Positions 22,366 through 30,381 of a stretch of 42,639 nt of DNA are shown one piece after another (position 1 is the first letter of the stretch; each line of letters opens with the position of its first letter). The position numbers and the translations under genes were made by a program. The notes below the pieces were generated by a model that was not told the DNA's origin, searched no databases, and worked only from the letters and a program-made list of their open reading frames with translations. This stretch comes from a virus, in IMG/VR virus record IMGVR_UViG_3300022746_000035, positions 1 through 42,639 of that record; one strand, written 5' to 3'.

Positions 22366-22500
22366 ATGCGTAGCATCCAGACCGATGGGCAACCAACCCA
22401 ACGAGATAAAGCAAAGCACAGATCTGAGAGAAAATCAATCTACAGGTATGTGTCACGCAGGTTTATCCGCCAACTAATTCAATTCATAAGGAGCAACTAA
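22366..22500 (+). CDS. Small Arg-rich protein (44 aa)
   Basis: It begins after AAAGGATCAAA and ends with TAA sharing one base with the next ATG (TAATG at 22500). The product has 11 Arg and several Lys in 44 residues (RRFIRQLIQFIRS at the end), so it should bind nucleic acid or a membrane surface. The tight coupling and clear ribosome site argue that it is real. Confidence 0.6.
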   Translation: MRSIQTDGQPTQRDKAKHRSERKSIYRYVSRRFIRQLIQFIRSN

Positions 22501-22697
22501 TGACCGAACAGAAGTTCAATCACTCACGCAATTCCGCACGCTACTACCAAGGCGCAACTACTTGGCGCGGTGAGATCACCCAGAACGGTGAGACGCTAGC
22601 CGAGACTACTTGGGTAAATAAGGAGCTAAAAGATGTTCAGTTCCGAGGCGAACCAACACCAGAGCTCAAGGCTTTTATTGAGACGCTGGAGTTCTAA
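22500..22697 (+). CDS. Small unknown protein (65 aa)
   Basis: 65 residues, one small alpha/beta unit with Trp and Tyr (ARYYQGATTWRGEITQNGET). It has an AAGGAG Shine-Dalgarno sequence and is coupled on both sides by TAATG. No family is recognised. Confidence 0.66.
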   Translation: MTEQKFNHSRNSARYYQGATTWRGEITQNGETLAETTWVNKELKDVQFRGEPTPELKAFIETLEF

Positions 22698-22948
22698 TGG
22701 CTAAGCAGTTGCCTGCATTCGTGCGCGATGCGCTTGCTCGCTCCGACTGGAAACCTAAAAATGTCGGAGCTCCTCTTTACACTTGGATCAAAGATGATTT
22801 TGAGATCGACATCATTCCCGGACTAAATCGAGAATTTTCTGTTCAAATCTCCAAAATGTCTAGCAACAGTGCTATAAATAGTTTGCGACTCAATTCTGAT
22901 GGACTTGAGAAACTACTAAAAAACCCTTACATCAACTACAAAAACTAA
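22697..22948 (+). CDS. Unknown protein (83 aa)
   Basis: 83 residues. The first part (FVRDALARSDWKPKN) looks helical and the rest beta-rich (FEIDIIPGLNREFSVQIS). No motif. It is coupled by TAATG to the upstream gene, and an A-rich 10-base gap precedes the next. Confidence 0.64.
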   Translation: MAKQLPAFVRDALARSDWKPKNVGAPLYTWIKDDFEIDIIPGLNREFSVQISKMSSNSAINSLRLNSDGLEKLLKNPYINYKN

Positions 22949-22958
22949 GGAAACTAAA

Positions 22959-23345
22959 ATGACCGAGCAGACCGAAGCAACCAGCACCACTGATCTAATC
23001 GCTAGCGCTAAGGCGCTGATCATCAAGCCACGCGAGACCAAGGATGACAAGGAGCTAGTCGAAGCTAGCGACCCATCCATCATCAACGAACTCCTCGCAG
23101 CGCGCCAAGCCATCGAAGACCAGATGAAGCCATTGGCTGAGAAGAAGTCCGAGATCGATGCCATCATCAAGGATCTAATCGGCAAAGCTGATGTGCTCAC
23201 TGTGCATGGCGCTGAAGTTGCATCTATTTCTCGCTGGCGTGAGACCCAGCTGAACAGCGACTTCATCAAAGAGAACTTCCCTATCGCGGATTACCCTGAG
23301 ATGTTCAAGCGCGTTAGCAAGTCTCGCCTCAACATCAAGCGATAA
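22959..23345 (+). CDS. Coiled-coil protein of the recombination/nuclease cluster (128 aa)
   Basis: 128 residues: an acidic coiled coil (about 35-75, LLAARQAIEDQMKPLAEKKS) and a C-terminal beta part (ADVLTVHGAEVASISRWRET, then FKRVSKSRLNIKR). The arrangement 'long helix, then short sheet with a trailing R..v..r.l.v' is common in small proteins encoded near phage RecB/YqaJ-type exonucleases, and a RecB-like nuclease lies 3 kb downstream. It may be an accessory subunit. GGAAACTAAA precedes the ATG. Confidence 0.68.
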   Translation: MTEQTEATSTTDLIASAKALIIKPRETKDDKELVEASDPSIINELLAARQAIEDQMKPLAEKKSEIDAIIKDLIGKADVLTVHGAEVASISRWRETQLNSDFIKENFPIADYPEMFKRVSKSRLNIKR

Positions 23346-23347
23346 CC

Positions 23348-23518
23348 ATGACTGAGAACATTCCGGCAACTGATGCCGAGATAACAACATCAGCATCGTT
23401 TCTGATCAACATCGGCAACTATGACCTTGAACCTGAGTCAGATGAACTCAACTTTGTTGAGTTAGATCTTGGGGATGGTGATGAAGATGCCAAGAGTGGC
23501 GAAGAACCCAGTGCCTGA
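23348..23518 (+). CDS. Small acidic protein (56 aa)
   Basis: 56 residues with about 18 Asp/Glu and almost no basic residues (FVELDLGDGDEDAKSGEE near the end). It starts two bases after the previous stop and overlaps the following zinc-finger gene in another frame. Acidic mini-proteins often mimic DNA or shield a nuclease, but there is no proof here. Confidence 0.62.
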   Translation: MTENIPATDAEITTSASFLINIGNYDLEPESDELNFVELDLGDGDEDAKSGEEPSA

Positions 23519-23834
23519 ATCTGAGAAGAAGCGTTGCACTGCACCAGACTGCAACCTTGTAGTCCACCGCAGGATGCTTTGTTTCAAGCACTACAACAAA
23601 GATCAGGGCATTGTTATTATCCGTTCAGCGCGCCCGCTATGTGCTTGCGGTAACAGCTACTATGCCAAAGACATGTGCCGTAGTTGCTACATGGCAGTAT
23701 TCCGCAACAAGGCTAAGCAGAACGGCGCTCAGAAACAGACTGTTTCTATTGAAGTTTACATGGCTAAGTTTTGGGAGTGGGTTGTAAAAGACCTTGGCAT
23801 TCATGGCGCATCAGATCGGAGCGTGATGTTTTGA
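23481..23834 (+). CDS. Double zinc-finger protein (about 117 aa)
   Basis: Two Cys/His clusters stand out: CTAPDC...CFKHY and CACG...CRSCY. Both look like paired zinc knuckles of nucleic-acid-binding proteins or HNH-like precursors without the catalytic histidines. Several in-frame starts exist (TTG 23469, ATG 23475, 23481, 23487); ATG 23481 is chosen because GGGG lies about 7 bases upstream. The C-terminal helix (KFWEWVVKDLG) follows. Its stop overlaps the helicase start (TTGA). Confidence 0.72.
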   Translation: MKMPRVAKNPVPESEKKRCTAPDCNLVVHRRMLCFKHYNKDQGIVIIRSARPLCACGNSYYAKDMCRSCYMAVFRNKAKQNGAQKQTVSIEVYMAKFWEWVVKDLGIHGASDRSVMF

Positions 23835-25351
23835 CTCTGGTATCTGAAGTTCTATTCGATTACCAAGTCGAAGCAGCTAAGAGAATAAATGAATCGAGAC
23901 GGATTCTTTTGGCAGATCAGCCGGGGCTTGGTAAGACACTCGAAGTTTTGGGTGCACTAGAACTTGATGGCGCATTGGATAGACCATGCAACATCTTGGT
24001 TCTTACACCTATCATCAACGCGCAGACTACTTGGATTGATTCGCTTGAGCGCTTTATTGCTCCGCGCTACCCGATCAACATCGTGGATGCGAGCAAAGGC
24101 AGTAGCGCGAAGAAGTCTAAGGCTTTTGAGCAGACTAAGGTTTATGGACCGACTTTTGTTGTTGCGAACCATAACGCCATTGATCTAACTAAGTCTGGTG
24201 TGCGAGTGCCTGAGCTGATTCAAGAAGTGTATGACGCAGTGATTGTTGATGAGTCGCACATAGTTTTACCTATCACTGGCAATGGCTACACCAATTTTCA
24301 AAAAGGTTTAGCCAAGGTTGTCATGCGCCCAAACACTATGCGAGTAGCTATTTCTGGCACGCCAGATCGCGGCAAGCTTGAGAATCGTTACGGCACTTGG
24401 AGATTCTTGTTCACTGAACTCATGCCACATAACAAGTGGGCTTGGCTTGAAAAGAATTTTTGGATGGTTGAGCAGCAGGTTTCACGCACTCGAACAGTCA
24501 AGGTTGCAACCACTATCAAAGATCCTGATGAATGGTTGAAGCGTGACCGCGCTTGGATGATTAGGCGCACCAAGAACGAAGTGCTTAGTCAGTTGCCACC
24601 GAAGCGCTATGTAGATGTTTTACTGCCGCTACCGGATGAACAGAAGGCGCGCTACTTTGATGTTCAGATGCGCTATGAAGAAGCAGTCCGCGAGCGCGAT
24701 GCTACTGGTATTGATCGGGCTGAAGCAATGACTGCCGCTATCCGATTCCGTCAGAACTCTACTTGCATGTGGGATCCGACTACTACGCCACCAGAGCCCG
24801 TTATTGGCGGCAGGTCGGCAAAGCTTGAGTGGCTTATCGAGTGGCTATCAGAGCGCGCATTCATCGAAGCTGATGACATGGCTGATGGCAATGCAAAGGT
24901 TGTTATTGTTTCGCAGTTCAGCAAGATTTTGGAATGGTTACATAAGGAGTTGGAAAATGTTGGCATCAGCAGTGCTGTATTGGATGGTAGGACTGGCGCT
25001 CAGCAGCGTATTCACATTCAACAGCAGTTCCAAGACGGCGAGTTACGGGTTGTATTACTTTCTGGCACTATGGGCGTTGGCATCAATCTGGATCGTGCCG
25101 ATGATCTGATCATGCTGGACTCGCCTTATGATCCGGATCGCATTGAGCAGATCGAAGACCGCGTGCATCGAGCATCAAACATGCACAATGTCACCATCTG
25201 GAATCTGCTTGGCAAAGACACCATTGATGAAGCTATTGCTGAGAAGGTTTCAAAGCGCTATAAGGTTACGCGCGAACTGCTAGATGGCAGTCGTGGAGTT
25301 GATTTTGCAAGGAAGCTCCTTGCTCAAGTTATGGAGGATGAAGATGAGTGA
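23831..25351 (+). CDS. SNF2-family (superfamily 2) helicase/ATPase
   Basis: About 506 residues from a TTG start that overlaps the previous stop (TTGA), with GGAG upstream. All SNF2 motifs are present: motif I DQPGLGKT (29-36), motif II VIVDESH, motif III SGTP, motif IV VIVSQFSKILEWL, motif V LSGTMGVGINL, motif VI QIEDRVHR. Such phage translocases act in replication restart, recombination or DNA remodelling. The partner primase-helicase, SSB and nuclease are in the same operon. Confidence 0.93.
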   Translation: MTLVSEVLFDYQVEAAKRINESRRILLADQPGLGKTLEVLGALELDGALDRPCNILVLTPIINAQTTWIDSLERFIAPRYPINIVDASKGSSAKKSKAFEQTKVYGPTFVVANHNAIDLTKSGVRVPELIQEVYDAVIVDESHIVLPITGNGYTNFQKGLAKVVMRPNTMRVAISGTPDRGKLENRYGTWRFLFTELMPHNKWAWLEKNFWMVEQQVSRTRTVKVATTIKDPDEWLKRDRAWMIRRTKNEVLSQLPPKRYVDVLLPLPDEQKARYFDVQMRYEEAVRERDATGIDRAEAMTAAIRFRQNSTCMWDPTTTPPEPVIGGRSAKLEWLIEWLSERAFIEADDMADGNAKVVIVSQFSKILEWLHKELENVGISSAVLDGRTGAQQRIHIQQQFQDGELRVVLLSGTMGVGINLDRADDLIMLDSPYDPDRIEQIEDRVHRASNMHNVTIWNLLGKDTIDEAIAEKVSKRYKVTRELLDGSRGVDFARKLLAQVMEDEDE

Positions 25352-25532
25352 GTCAGGAAACAAAACTCAAGACATACTCAACGCATATGCAGACGGCGCA
25401 ATGACTGAGCGTGAACGCATTATCAAGTTGCTAAAGGAACTGTCATTCACCATCGAAAAGGTTGAGCATACGCCAGAACTTGCTTATGCCATTGACCGAG
25501 GTATCGCTCTTATCAAAGGAGAGAACAAGTGA
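25344..25532 (+). CDS. Small helical protein (62 aa)
   Basis: The start chosen is the ATG at 25344, with GGAGG about 7 bases upstream and an 8-base overlap with the helicase gene; a second ATG at 25338 is possible. The product has two helices (MTERERIIKLLKELSFTI; YAIDRGIALI). Its stop overlaps the next start (GTGA). Function unknown; tight coupling to the helicase may mean an accessory role. Confidence 0.68.
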   Translation: MSESGNKTQDILNAYADGAMTERERIIKLLKELSFTIEKVEHTPELAYAIDRGIALIKGENK

Positions 25533-25852
25533 GTGATTTTCCAAAAGGCGGTATCCCAGAGCCAGAAGGCATCCCCGTAGAACTACCAGTAGAAGCGGTA
25601 AAGCAGTATGTAGTAGGTGAGCAGATTACGCCTTACAACTTTGACCTTTTGCAGAACTACTTTGAGGGTCGCATTATCAAACTGCTTCCTGAACAGTTGT
25701 GGGCTTTAGTTGACGGAAACCTACAACCAATAAACGTTGATGCTCTTATCCGCAACGCTACTGATTTCACAGATTCCACGCTACCAATTTCACAAAAAGA
25801 AAAGTTCTACGAAACATCTTGTGTTTGCTGTAATGGCGAACACTGGGGATAG
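25529..25852 (+). CDS. Unknown protein with C-terminal CxCC (107 aa)
   Basis: GTG start coupled to the previous stop (GTGA), with AAAGGAG upstream. The N-terminus is Pro/Glu-rich (GIPEPEGIPVELPVEA). The middle is helical. The end carries CVCCNGEHW, which could bind zinc together with another mini-protein of the cluster. It is the first of a set of three small Cys-containing genes. Confidence 0.66.
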   Translation: MSDFPKGGIPEPEGIPVELPVEAVKQYVVGEQITPYNFDLLQNYFEGRIIKLLPEQLWALVDGNLQPINVDALIRNATDFTDSTLPISQKEKFYETSCVCCNGEHWG

Positions 25853-25860
25853 GAAAAGAA

Positions 25861-25953
25861 ATGAGTAAAGAATATCGCTGCGAAAAGCATAATCAAATGT
25901 ATTTACTGATGTGCATTAAGTGTTTGAAAGGCTTGAAAGGAGAGAACAAGTGA
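25861..25953 (+). CDS. Mini zinc-binding peptide (30 aa)
   Basis: An ATG 8 bases after the previous stop, with GGAAAAG upstream, opens a 30-residue frame with C7-x2-H10-x7-C18-x2-C21. This spacing suits a single zinc knuckle. The stop overlaps the next GTG (GTGA), and the ribosome site of that next gene lies inside this frame. It could be a real peptide or a leader that couples translation. Confidence 0.55.
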   Translation: MSKEYRCEKHNQMYLLMCIKCLKGLKGENK

Positions 25954-26156
25954 CCAAATATTTTAGCCACTGTGATGAATGCAACTTCTCTGAGTATTCA
26001 AGCGAACACAACAAGTCTGATGTTTGCTTTGTATGCCAGAGCGCTTGGACAGTAGTCACCCAAGTGAGCGACTGCAAGTCTTGCGGTCTACCTAAGTGCC
26101 GTTGCGAGGAGATCGAAGCTAAGCGCAAGTATGGGAGCTGGCTTGAATGGCTGTAG
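25950..26156 (+). CDS. Small zinc-ribbon protein (68 aa)
   Basis: GTG start with AAAGGAG 8 bases upstream. The 68-residue product has CDEC (7-10), CFVC (26-29), CKSC and CRC, enough for two zinc sites. The helical C-terminus is basic and aromatic. It overlaps the next gene by 10 bases. Proteins of this type often act as adaptor or transcription-modulating factors in phages, but the partner is unknown. Confidence 0.7.
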   Translation: MTKYFSHCDECNFSEYSSEHNKSDVCFVCQSAWTVVTQVSDCKSCGLPKCRCEEIEAKRKYGSWLEWL

Positions 26157-26404
26157 CAACCATAGTCCGGTTTATCAAGATGCTGGGCGAACCATTCAAC
26201 AAGTCAATCACTATTGACTCAACAGAGTTAGTAGACATCATCAAGGGAATAGAGCGCGAGATGCAGAGCAATGGTTTTATTGTCCGCAACCTAAGCTATA
26301 GTTGGAACACAGCCGGAACCACCCATGCTTTTATCTTCAATGAAAATCATGGTCGCAGGCATCTGGTTGCTGAATTCGAGACGCGCTCTGTTAGGAGCAA
26401 CTAA
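26147..26404 (+). CDS. Unknown protein (85 aa)
   Basis: 85 residues, alpha then beta (IIKGIEREMQSNGFIVRNLS), ending in a basic strand. No motif is recognised. It overlaps the zinc-ribbon gene by 10 bases and shares TAATG with the nuclease gene, so it may be part of the same complex. Confidence 0.66.
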   Translation: MAVATIVRFIKMLGEPFNKSITIDSTELVDIIKGIEREMQSNGFIVRNLSYSWNTAGTTHAFIFNENHGRRHLVAEFETRSVRSN

Positions 26405-27153
26405 TGCCAATCAAGATCCTTGGGGTCAAGCCAGCTGATTACACTGATGCTGATAAAGCTGCACGCGATACTGCTGAGCAGTGGCTGCTCAACATTCGAG
26501 AGCTATTCATCACTGAGCGCTCTCACCAGAAGCAGATCGGTATCAGCGAAGTTGGTTCAGACTGCCGTAAATGTGTTGCACGCAAGCTTGCTCAGGTCTA
26601 TAAGAAGCCATCTGGCGGCTGGTTCCCATTCGTAGGCACTGCAGTTCACGCTGCCCTTGAAGAAGGTTTTGCCAAGTGGGATAACTATAAGCTTGAGGAG
26701 CGCCTACAGGTTTGGAGTTATAAGGATCTAGTTCTTGGCGGCTCATGTGACATGGCAGCATTCACCAAAAAAGAAGATGCACTTATCGTAAACGACTGGA
26801 AAGTTGTTGGAGATACCCCATTGCGAGAAGCTGGCAGTGGCAAGATCAAAGAACAATATAGAATTCAAGCCATGCTTTACGGCATGGGTTGGCGCAACAA
26901 GGGCGAGAATGTAACCCATGTTGCACTCACATTCTTACCAAGAAATCAGGATCTACCTAACGCTGAAGTAGTGATGTTTCGCTACGATGAGCAGGTAGCT
27001 AATGAAGCCTTGGATAAGTTGGCTGTGATGATGGATGCCGCCGAGCTAATCGGCTGGGATGCTGTCATTGAAAAGCAGCCAAAAGCATCTTTTTGCTACG
27101 ACTGTAAAAAGTATGAGCAAGAAGATAACAGCGATGTTTCATCGCTGATCTAA
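26404..27153 (+). CDS. RecB/Cas4-like PD-(D/E)XK nuclease with predicted iron-sulfur cluster
   Basis: 249 residues. Motifs: GTAVHAALE (78-86, His82), SCDMA (Asp116), VNDWKVVG (Asp131, Lys133) and QAMLYGMG (Gln155), the RecB-type catalytic set. Two Cys pairs, C54-x2-C57 and C231-x2-C234, bracket the core, as in Cas4 and AddB [4Fe-4S] nucleases. It probably degrades or resects DNA ends in phage recombination, with the SSB and helicase of this operon. It is not next to CRISPR repeats, so Cas4 adaptation is not implied. Confidence 0.87.
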   Translation: MPIKILGVKPADYTDADKAARDTAEQWLLNIRELFITERSHQKQIGISEVGSDCRKCVARKLAQVYKKPSGGWFPFVGTAVHAALEEGFAKWDNYKLEERLQVWSYKDLVLGGSCDMAAFTKKEDALIVNDWKVVGDTPLREAGSGKIKEQYRIQAMLYGMGWRNKGENVTHVALTFLPRNQDLPNAEVVMFRYDEQVANEALDKLAVMMDAAELIGWDAVIEKQPKASFCYDCKKYEQEDNSDVSSLI

Positions 27154-27192
27154 CCCATAAAAATAAGAAACACTAAACAAAGGAAAACACTC

Positions 27193-27813
27193 ATGGTTGA
27201 TGTAAATCTCCCTTCCGTAGACGATCTACTATCGTCTGTCTCAGTTCCATCCATCTCGTTCAAGAACGCCAAGATCGGTGACTCGTTCACCGGAACCATC
27301 ACCGCTTTGGACTCTGTTCAGGTTCGTGACTTCGCAACCGGAGACCCAAAGTTCTGGGATGATGGCAAGCCTCAGATGCAGGTTCAGGTAACGCTCGACA
27401 CCAGCTACACCGACCCAGAACTGGATGAAGATGATGGTTCGCGCCGCGTCTACCTGTTCGGTCAGAAGTTGGCTGCTGCTCGTCAGGCTCTTAAGGAGGC
27501 TGGTGCTCAGAAGTTTGAGATTGGCATGGGCTTCACCATCACTTTGTCGGCTACCAAGCCTGCAAAGACCAAGGGCTTCAACGATGTCAAGATCTACAGC
27601 ATCACCTTGACTCCTGCTAAGTCCAACGCTGCAGTAGACGCTTTGCTAGAGGCTGGCGCTAAGCCAGTCGTAAAGGCTGCAACTGCTGGTAAACTATCTG
27701 ATGAGCAGAAGGCTAAGGCTCTCAAGCTCGATGCAGCTGGCTTTGACGCTAGCGAAATCGCAGAGACCCTCGGCGCTTCTGAAGAAGATGTTCTAGCAGC
27801 TCTCACATTCTAA
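27193..27813 (+). CDS. OB-fold single-stranded DNA-binding protein (phage type)
   Basis: 206 residues. A beta barrel runs from about residue 24 to 140 (GDSFTGTITALDSVQVRDFA, then GDPKFWDDGKPQMQVQVTL), the wording of actinophage SSB-like proteins: 'G.P.fW..G.p..q..vtl.t..' and a late AKxYSxTLTPA-type strand. A C-terminal helix-turn-helix-like tail (160-206) with LDAAGFDASEIAETLG ends in hydrophobic residues. Codons are strongly C-ending, which suggests high expression. A strong terminator follows directly. Confidence 0.82.
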   Translation: MVDVNLPSVDDLLSSVSVPSISFKNAKIGDSFTGTITALDSVQVRDFATGDPKFWDDGKPQMQVQVTLDTSYTDPELDEDDGSRRVYLFGQKLAAARQALKEAGAQKFEIGMGFTITLSATKPAKTKGFNDVKIYSITLTPAKSNAAVDALLEAGAKPVVKAATAGKLSDEQKAKALKLDAAGFDASEIAETLGASEEDVLAALTF

Positions 27814-27820
27814 AGAAGTG

Positions 27821-27861
27821 AATGGGCAGCGGATTACACCTCAATCCGCTGCCCATTTTCA
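27821..27861 (+). terminator. Terminator/attenuator between SSB and primase genes
   Basis: A perfect 15-bp stem, AATGGGCAGCGGATT (27821-27835) with AATCCGCTGCCCATT (27843-27857), closes a 7-nt loop and is followed by TTC. It lies inside the early operon, so it may let SSB be made in excess over the primase-helicase. Confidence 0.88.
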
Positions 27862-27882
27862 TCCCCAACGAAAGGATTCCAA

Positions 27883-30381
27883 GTGGCAATCACCAAGCCA
27901 TTCCAAGAACTGTTAGAGCGTCTAGGTCGCGATGAATCAGATAATGTCATCATCTGCTACCAGAGTGCTGCTCAGGGCTTCAGGACTAAGAAGACCACTG
28001 TTGCTTACTCAGACCTAGTTGTTGAGACTCTCAACGACCTAGATGTAAACATCTGGTATGAGATCAACCCATCATCAGTTCAGACCAGAGCTAAGGCTAA
28101 TGAGATCACTCGCCTTGCTGCTCTCTGGATAGACATTGACTATAAAGAGACTGGCGTTCAGTCCGCCGAGAACGCTCACCAGATCGTAGACCTTATTGCT
28201 GAACTCATTGGCGTAAACCCATCGGCAGTTATTGCATCGGGTCATGGGCTTCAGCCTTACTGGGCTATTGACCCTGAAGAAGACATTACACCTGAGATGG
28301 CTACTAGCCTGCTTCAGCGTTGGGGTGGTTTTGTCCGCTGGGTTGCTAAGTCGCAGGGCGGCGAACTTGATTCAGTATTCGACCTGCCGAGAATCTTCCG
28401 AGCCCCCGGCTCAATCAACTTCAAGTCCACTGAGCACCCAGTATCAGTAGGCGCTGAGTTTCCAGAAAACTGGAGACCTATCAGCTATGCCGAGATTGAT
28501 GATGTTCTAGTAACGCATGGTTTTGCATCAGTTGCAACCATGCCTAACGACTTCACTGCTATTGAATCTTCAAAAGACTGGAGCTATGCGGAAGTAGACT
28601 GCCACTGGACTGGGCACTTGCTGGCTTCAGTTCACCCACAGCAGCCACCAAAGTCTCGACATGGCTGGTTGCTTCAGCAGTTGATTCGCGTCAATGCGGC
28701 GCACCGCAACGGATGCATCACTGAGCCGACTGCCAATGTTCTAGTTGCTGACATTTCCGATCAGTTCACTAACTTCTTGAAGCTCTCCCCATCGCGTGAA
28801 CTAACGCCGGGCGAAGTTCGCTCAGCTAACCGCTGGGCAATCGCCAAGGTTGAGACAATGGATGACGCTAAGCTGGCGCAGGAGCTAAGAGGACACCTTC
28901 ACACAGACCTTTTTAGCGATGGTCAGCCCGACAGCACTGGAATAGTCCGCGCTGAAGGCGGATACTCTCCAGCGGAGCTGGCTAAGTTCTACATTGATTC
29001 ATTCGACAGCACTGGATGTTCCGACCACGCGAATGCTAACCGCTTCATCGCGCACATGGATAACACCTACAAGTTCGTTCCAGAAGTGGGATGGCACAAG
29101 TGGGATGGCGTTCGCTATGTCTTTGACTCAACCAAGTCATCTATCCAAGCAGTCATTGACTCTATCGGCTTTGCCAAGCAGATGGTTCTAGAAAAAGATG
29201 AACTTAGCTGGCTTGAAAACTCGCTGAACAAAGACCGCTTGAACAACTGCCTTATTGTTGCATCCACTGATCCAATCGTGCAGGTGAAATCTATTGACAT
29301 GGATGCCGCCGCTGATGACCTATGCACCCCTAACGGAATTGTAAACCTACGCACTGGAGAGCTCCGCGAATCCATCAAGGGTCAAGACTTCAACACTCGC
29401 GCAACAACTGTTGCCCCAAAGCCAATGCCGACTCCACTATGGAGCGCCTTCCTGAAAGACATTATTGAAGATGATGACCGAATTCAATACATCCAAGAGC
29501 TCCTTGGAGCTTCGCTATTTGGAGATAGCCGTTACCATGTTCTCCCTGTCTTTGTTGGCACAGGAGCTAACGGAAAATCCACGCTCCTTGAAGTGGTTCG
29601 AGAAATTCTTGGTGATTATTCTGCAACGATGCCTGAAGACTTCCTTATCGATACTAAGGGCGCTGCACATCCCACAGACATTGCGCGTCTCCGAGGAGTT
29701 CGCCTTGCTGTTGCGTCAGAGACTCGACCAGACGGCAAGTTCAACGAGTCGCGAGTAAAGATGCTAACTGGTGGAGACATGCTCTCTGCCCGTTTCATGG
29801 GTCAGAACTTCTTTGACTTTAAGCCAACACATACTTTGTTCATGGCAGTAAACCACCTACCTGAAGTAAAGTCCGGTGGCGATGGTTTCTGGAGACGCTT
29901 GCGTAAGATTGACTTCCGCAAAACAGTTCCAGTTGAGCGCCGTAAAGAGAACTTCTCCAAGCTTCTAGTCGAATCTGAAGGCGCTGGCATCCTGCAGTGG
30001 ATCGTTGAAGGCGCTGTGCGCATCACAAACCAAGGCATGAGCGAACCTGAGAGCATCAAGATCAGCACGCAGTCTTACCGCCACGAAGAAGACCACATCG
30101 CCAAGTTCATTGATGAGAAGACCATTCAGGCAGACCGCGCATCAGTTACTCGTCTTAGCCTCTACAACGCTTATCGTGAATGGTGTGATGAGAATGGTGA
30201 GAAGCCAGTTACTCAGAACATGCTCAGCCGCGAAATCAAGTCACGCACTGGCGTTACTGAATCTGAAGCTGCTGGCTCCAAGATTTTCTTGGGCATTGAC
30301 CTGATGAAAGTTAGCTCGGCAAACAACATCGCATCTGTGATGGATCTTCTAGAGGAAAAAGATGACGAATACTGGAAGTGA
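27883..30381 (+). CDS. Primase-helicase (P4/D5 type)
   Basis: 832 residues from a GTG start with AAAGGATT upstream. The N-terminal half is an AEP-type primase: WIDIDYKE (about 86-93, two metal-binding Asp) and ASGHGLQPYW (about 113-122). The C-terminal half is a D5/SF3-type helicase: Walker A GTGANGKST (about 559-567), followed by ASETRPDGKF and NHLPEV (the sensor region). This is the main replication protein; the host polymerase must do elongation. It overlaps the HNH gene by 20 bases. Confidence 0.93.
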   Translation: MAITKPFQELLERLGRDESDNVIICYQSAAQGFRTKKTTVAYSDLVVETLNDLDVNIWYEINPSSVQTRAKANEITRLAALWIDIDYKETGVQSAENAHQIVDLIAELIGVNPSAVIASGHGLQPYWAIDPEEDITPEMATSLLQRWGGFVRWVAKSQGGELDSVFDLPRIFRAPGSINFKSTEHPVSVGAEFPENWRPISYAEIDDVLVTHGFASVATMPNDFTAIESSKDWSYAEVDCHWTGHLLASVHPQQPPKSRHGWLLQQLIRVNAAHRNGCITEPTANVLVADISDQFTNFLKLSPSRELTPGEVRSANRWAIAKVETMDDAKLAQELRGHLHTDLFSDGQPDSTGIVRAEGGYSPAELAKFYIDSFDSTGCSDHANANRFIAHMDNTYKFVPEVGWHKWDGVRYVFDSTKSSIQAVIDSIGFAKQMVLEKDELSWLENSLNKDRLNNCLIVASTDPIVQVKSIDMDAAADDLCTPNGIVNLRTGELRESIKGQDFNTRATTVAPKPMPTPLWSAFLKDIIEDDDRIQYIQELLGASLFGDSRYHVLPVFVGTGANGKSTLLEVVREILGDYSATMPEDFLIDTKGAAHPTDIARLRGVRLAVASETRPDGKFNESRVKMLTGGDMLSARFMGQNFFDFKPTHTLFMAVNHLPEVKSGGDGFWRRLRKIDFRKTVPVERRKENFSKLLVESEGAGILQWIVEGAVRITNQGMSEPESIKISTQSYRHEEDHIAKFIDEKTIQADRASVTRLSLYNAYREWCDENGEKPVTQNMLSREIKSRTGVTESEAAGSKIFLGIDLMKVSSANNIASVMDLLEEKDDEYWK

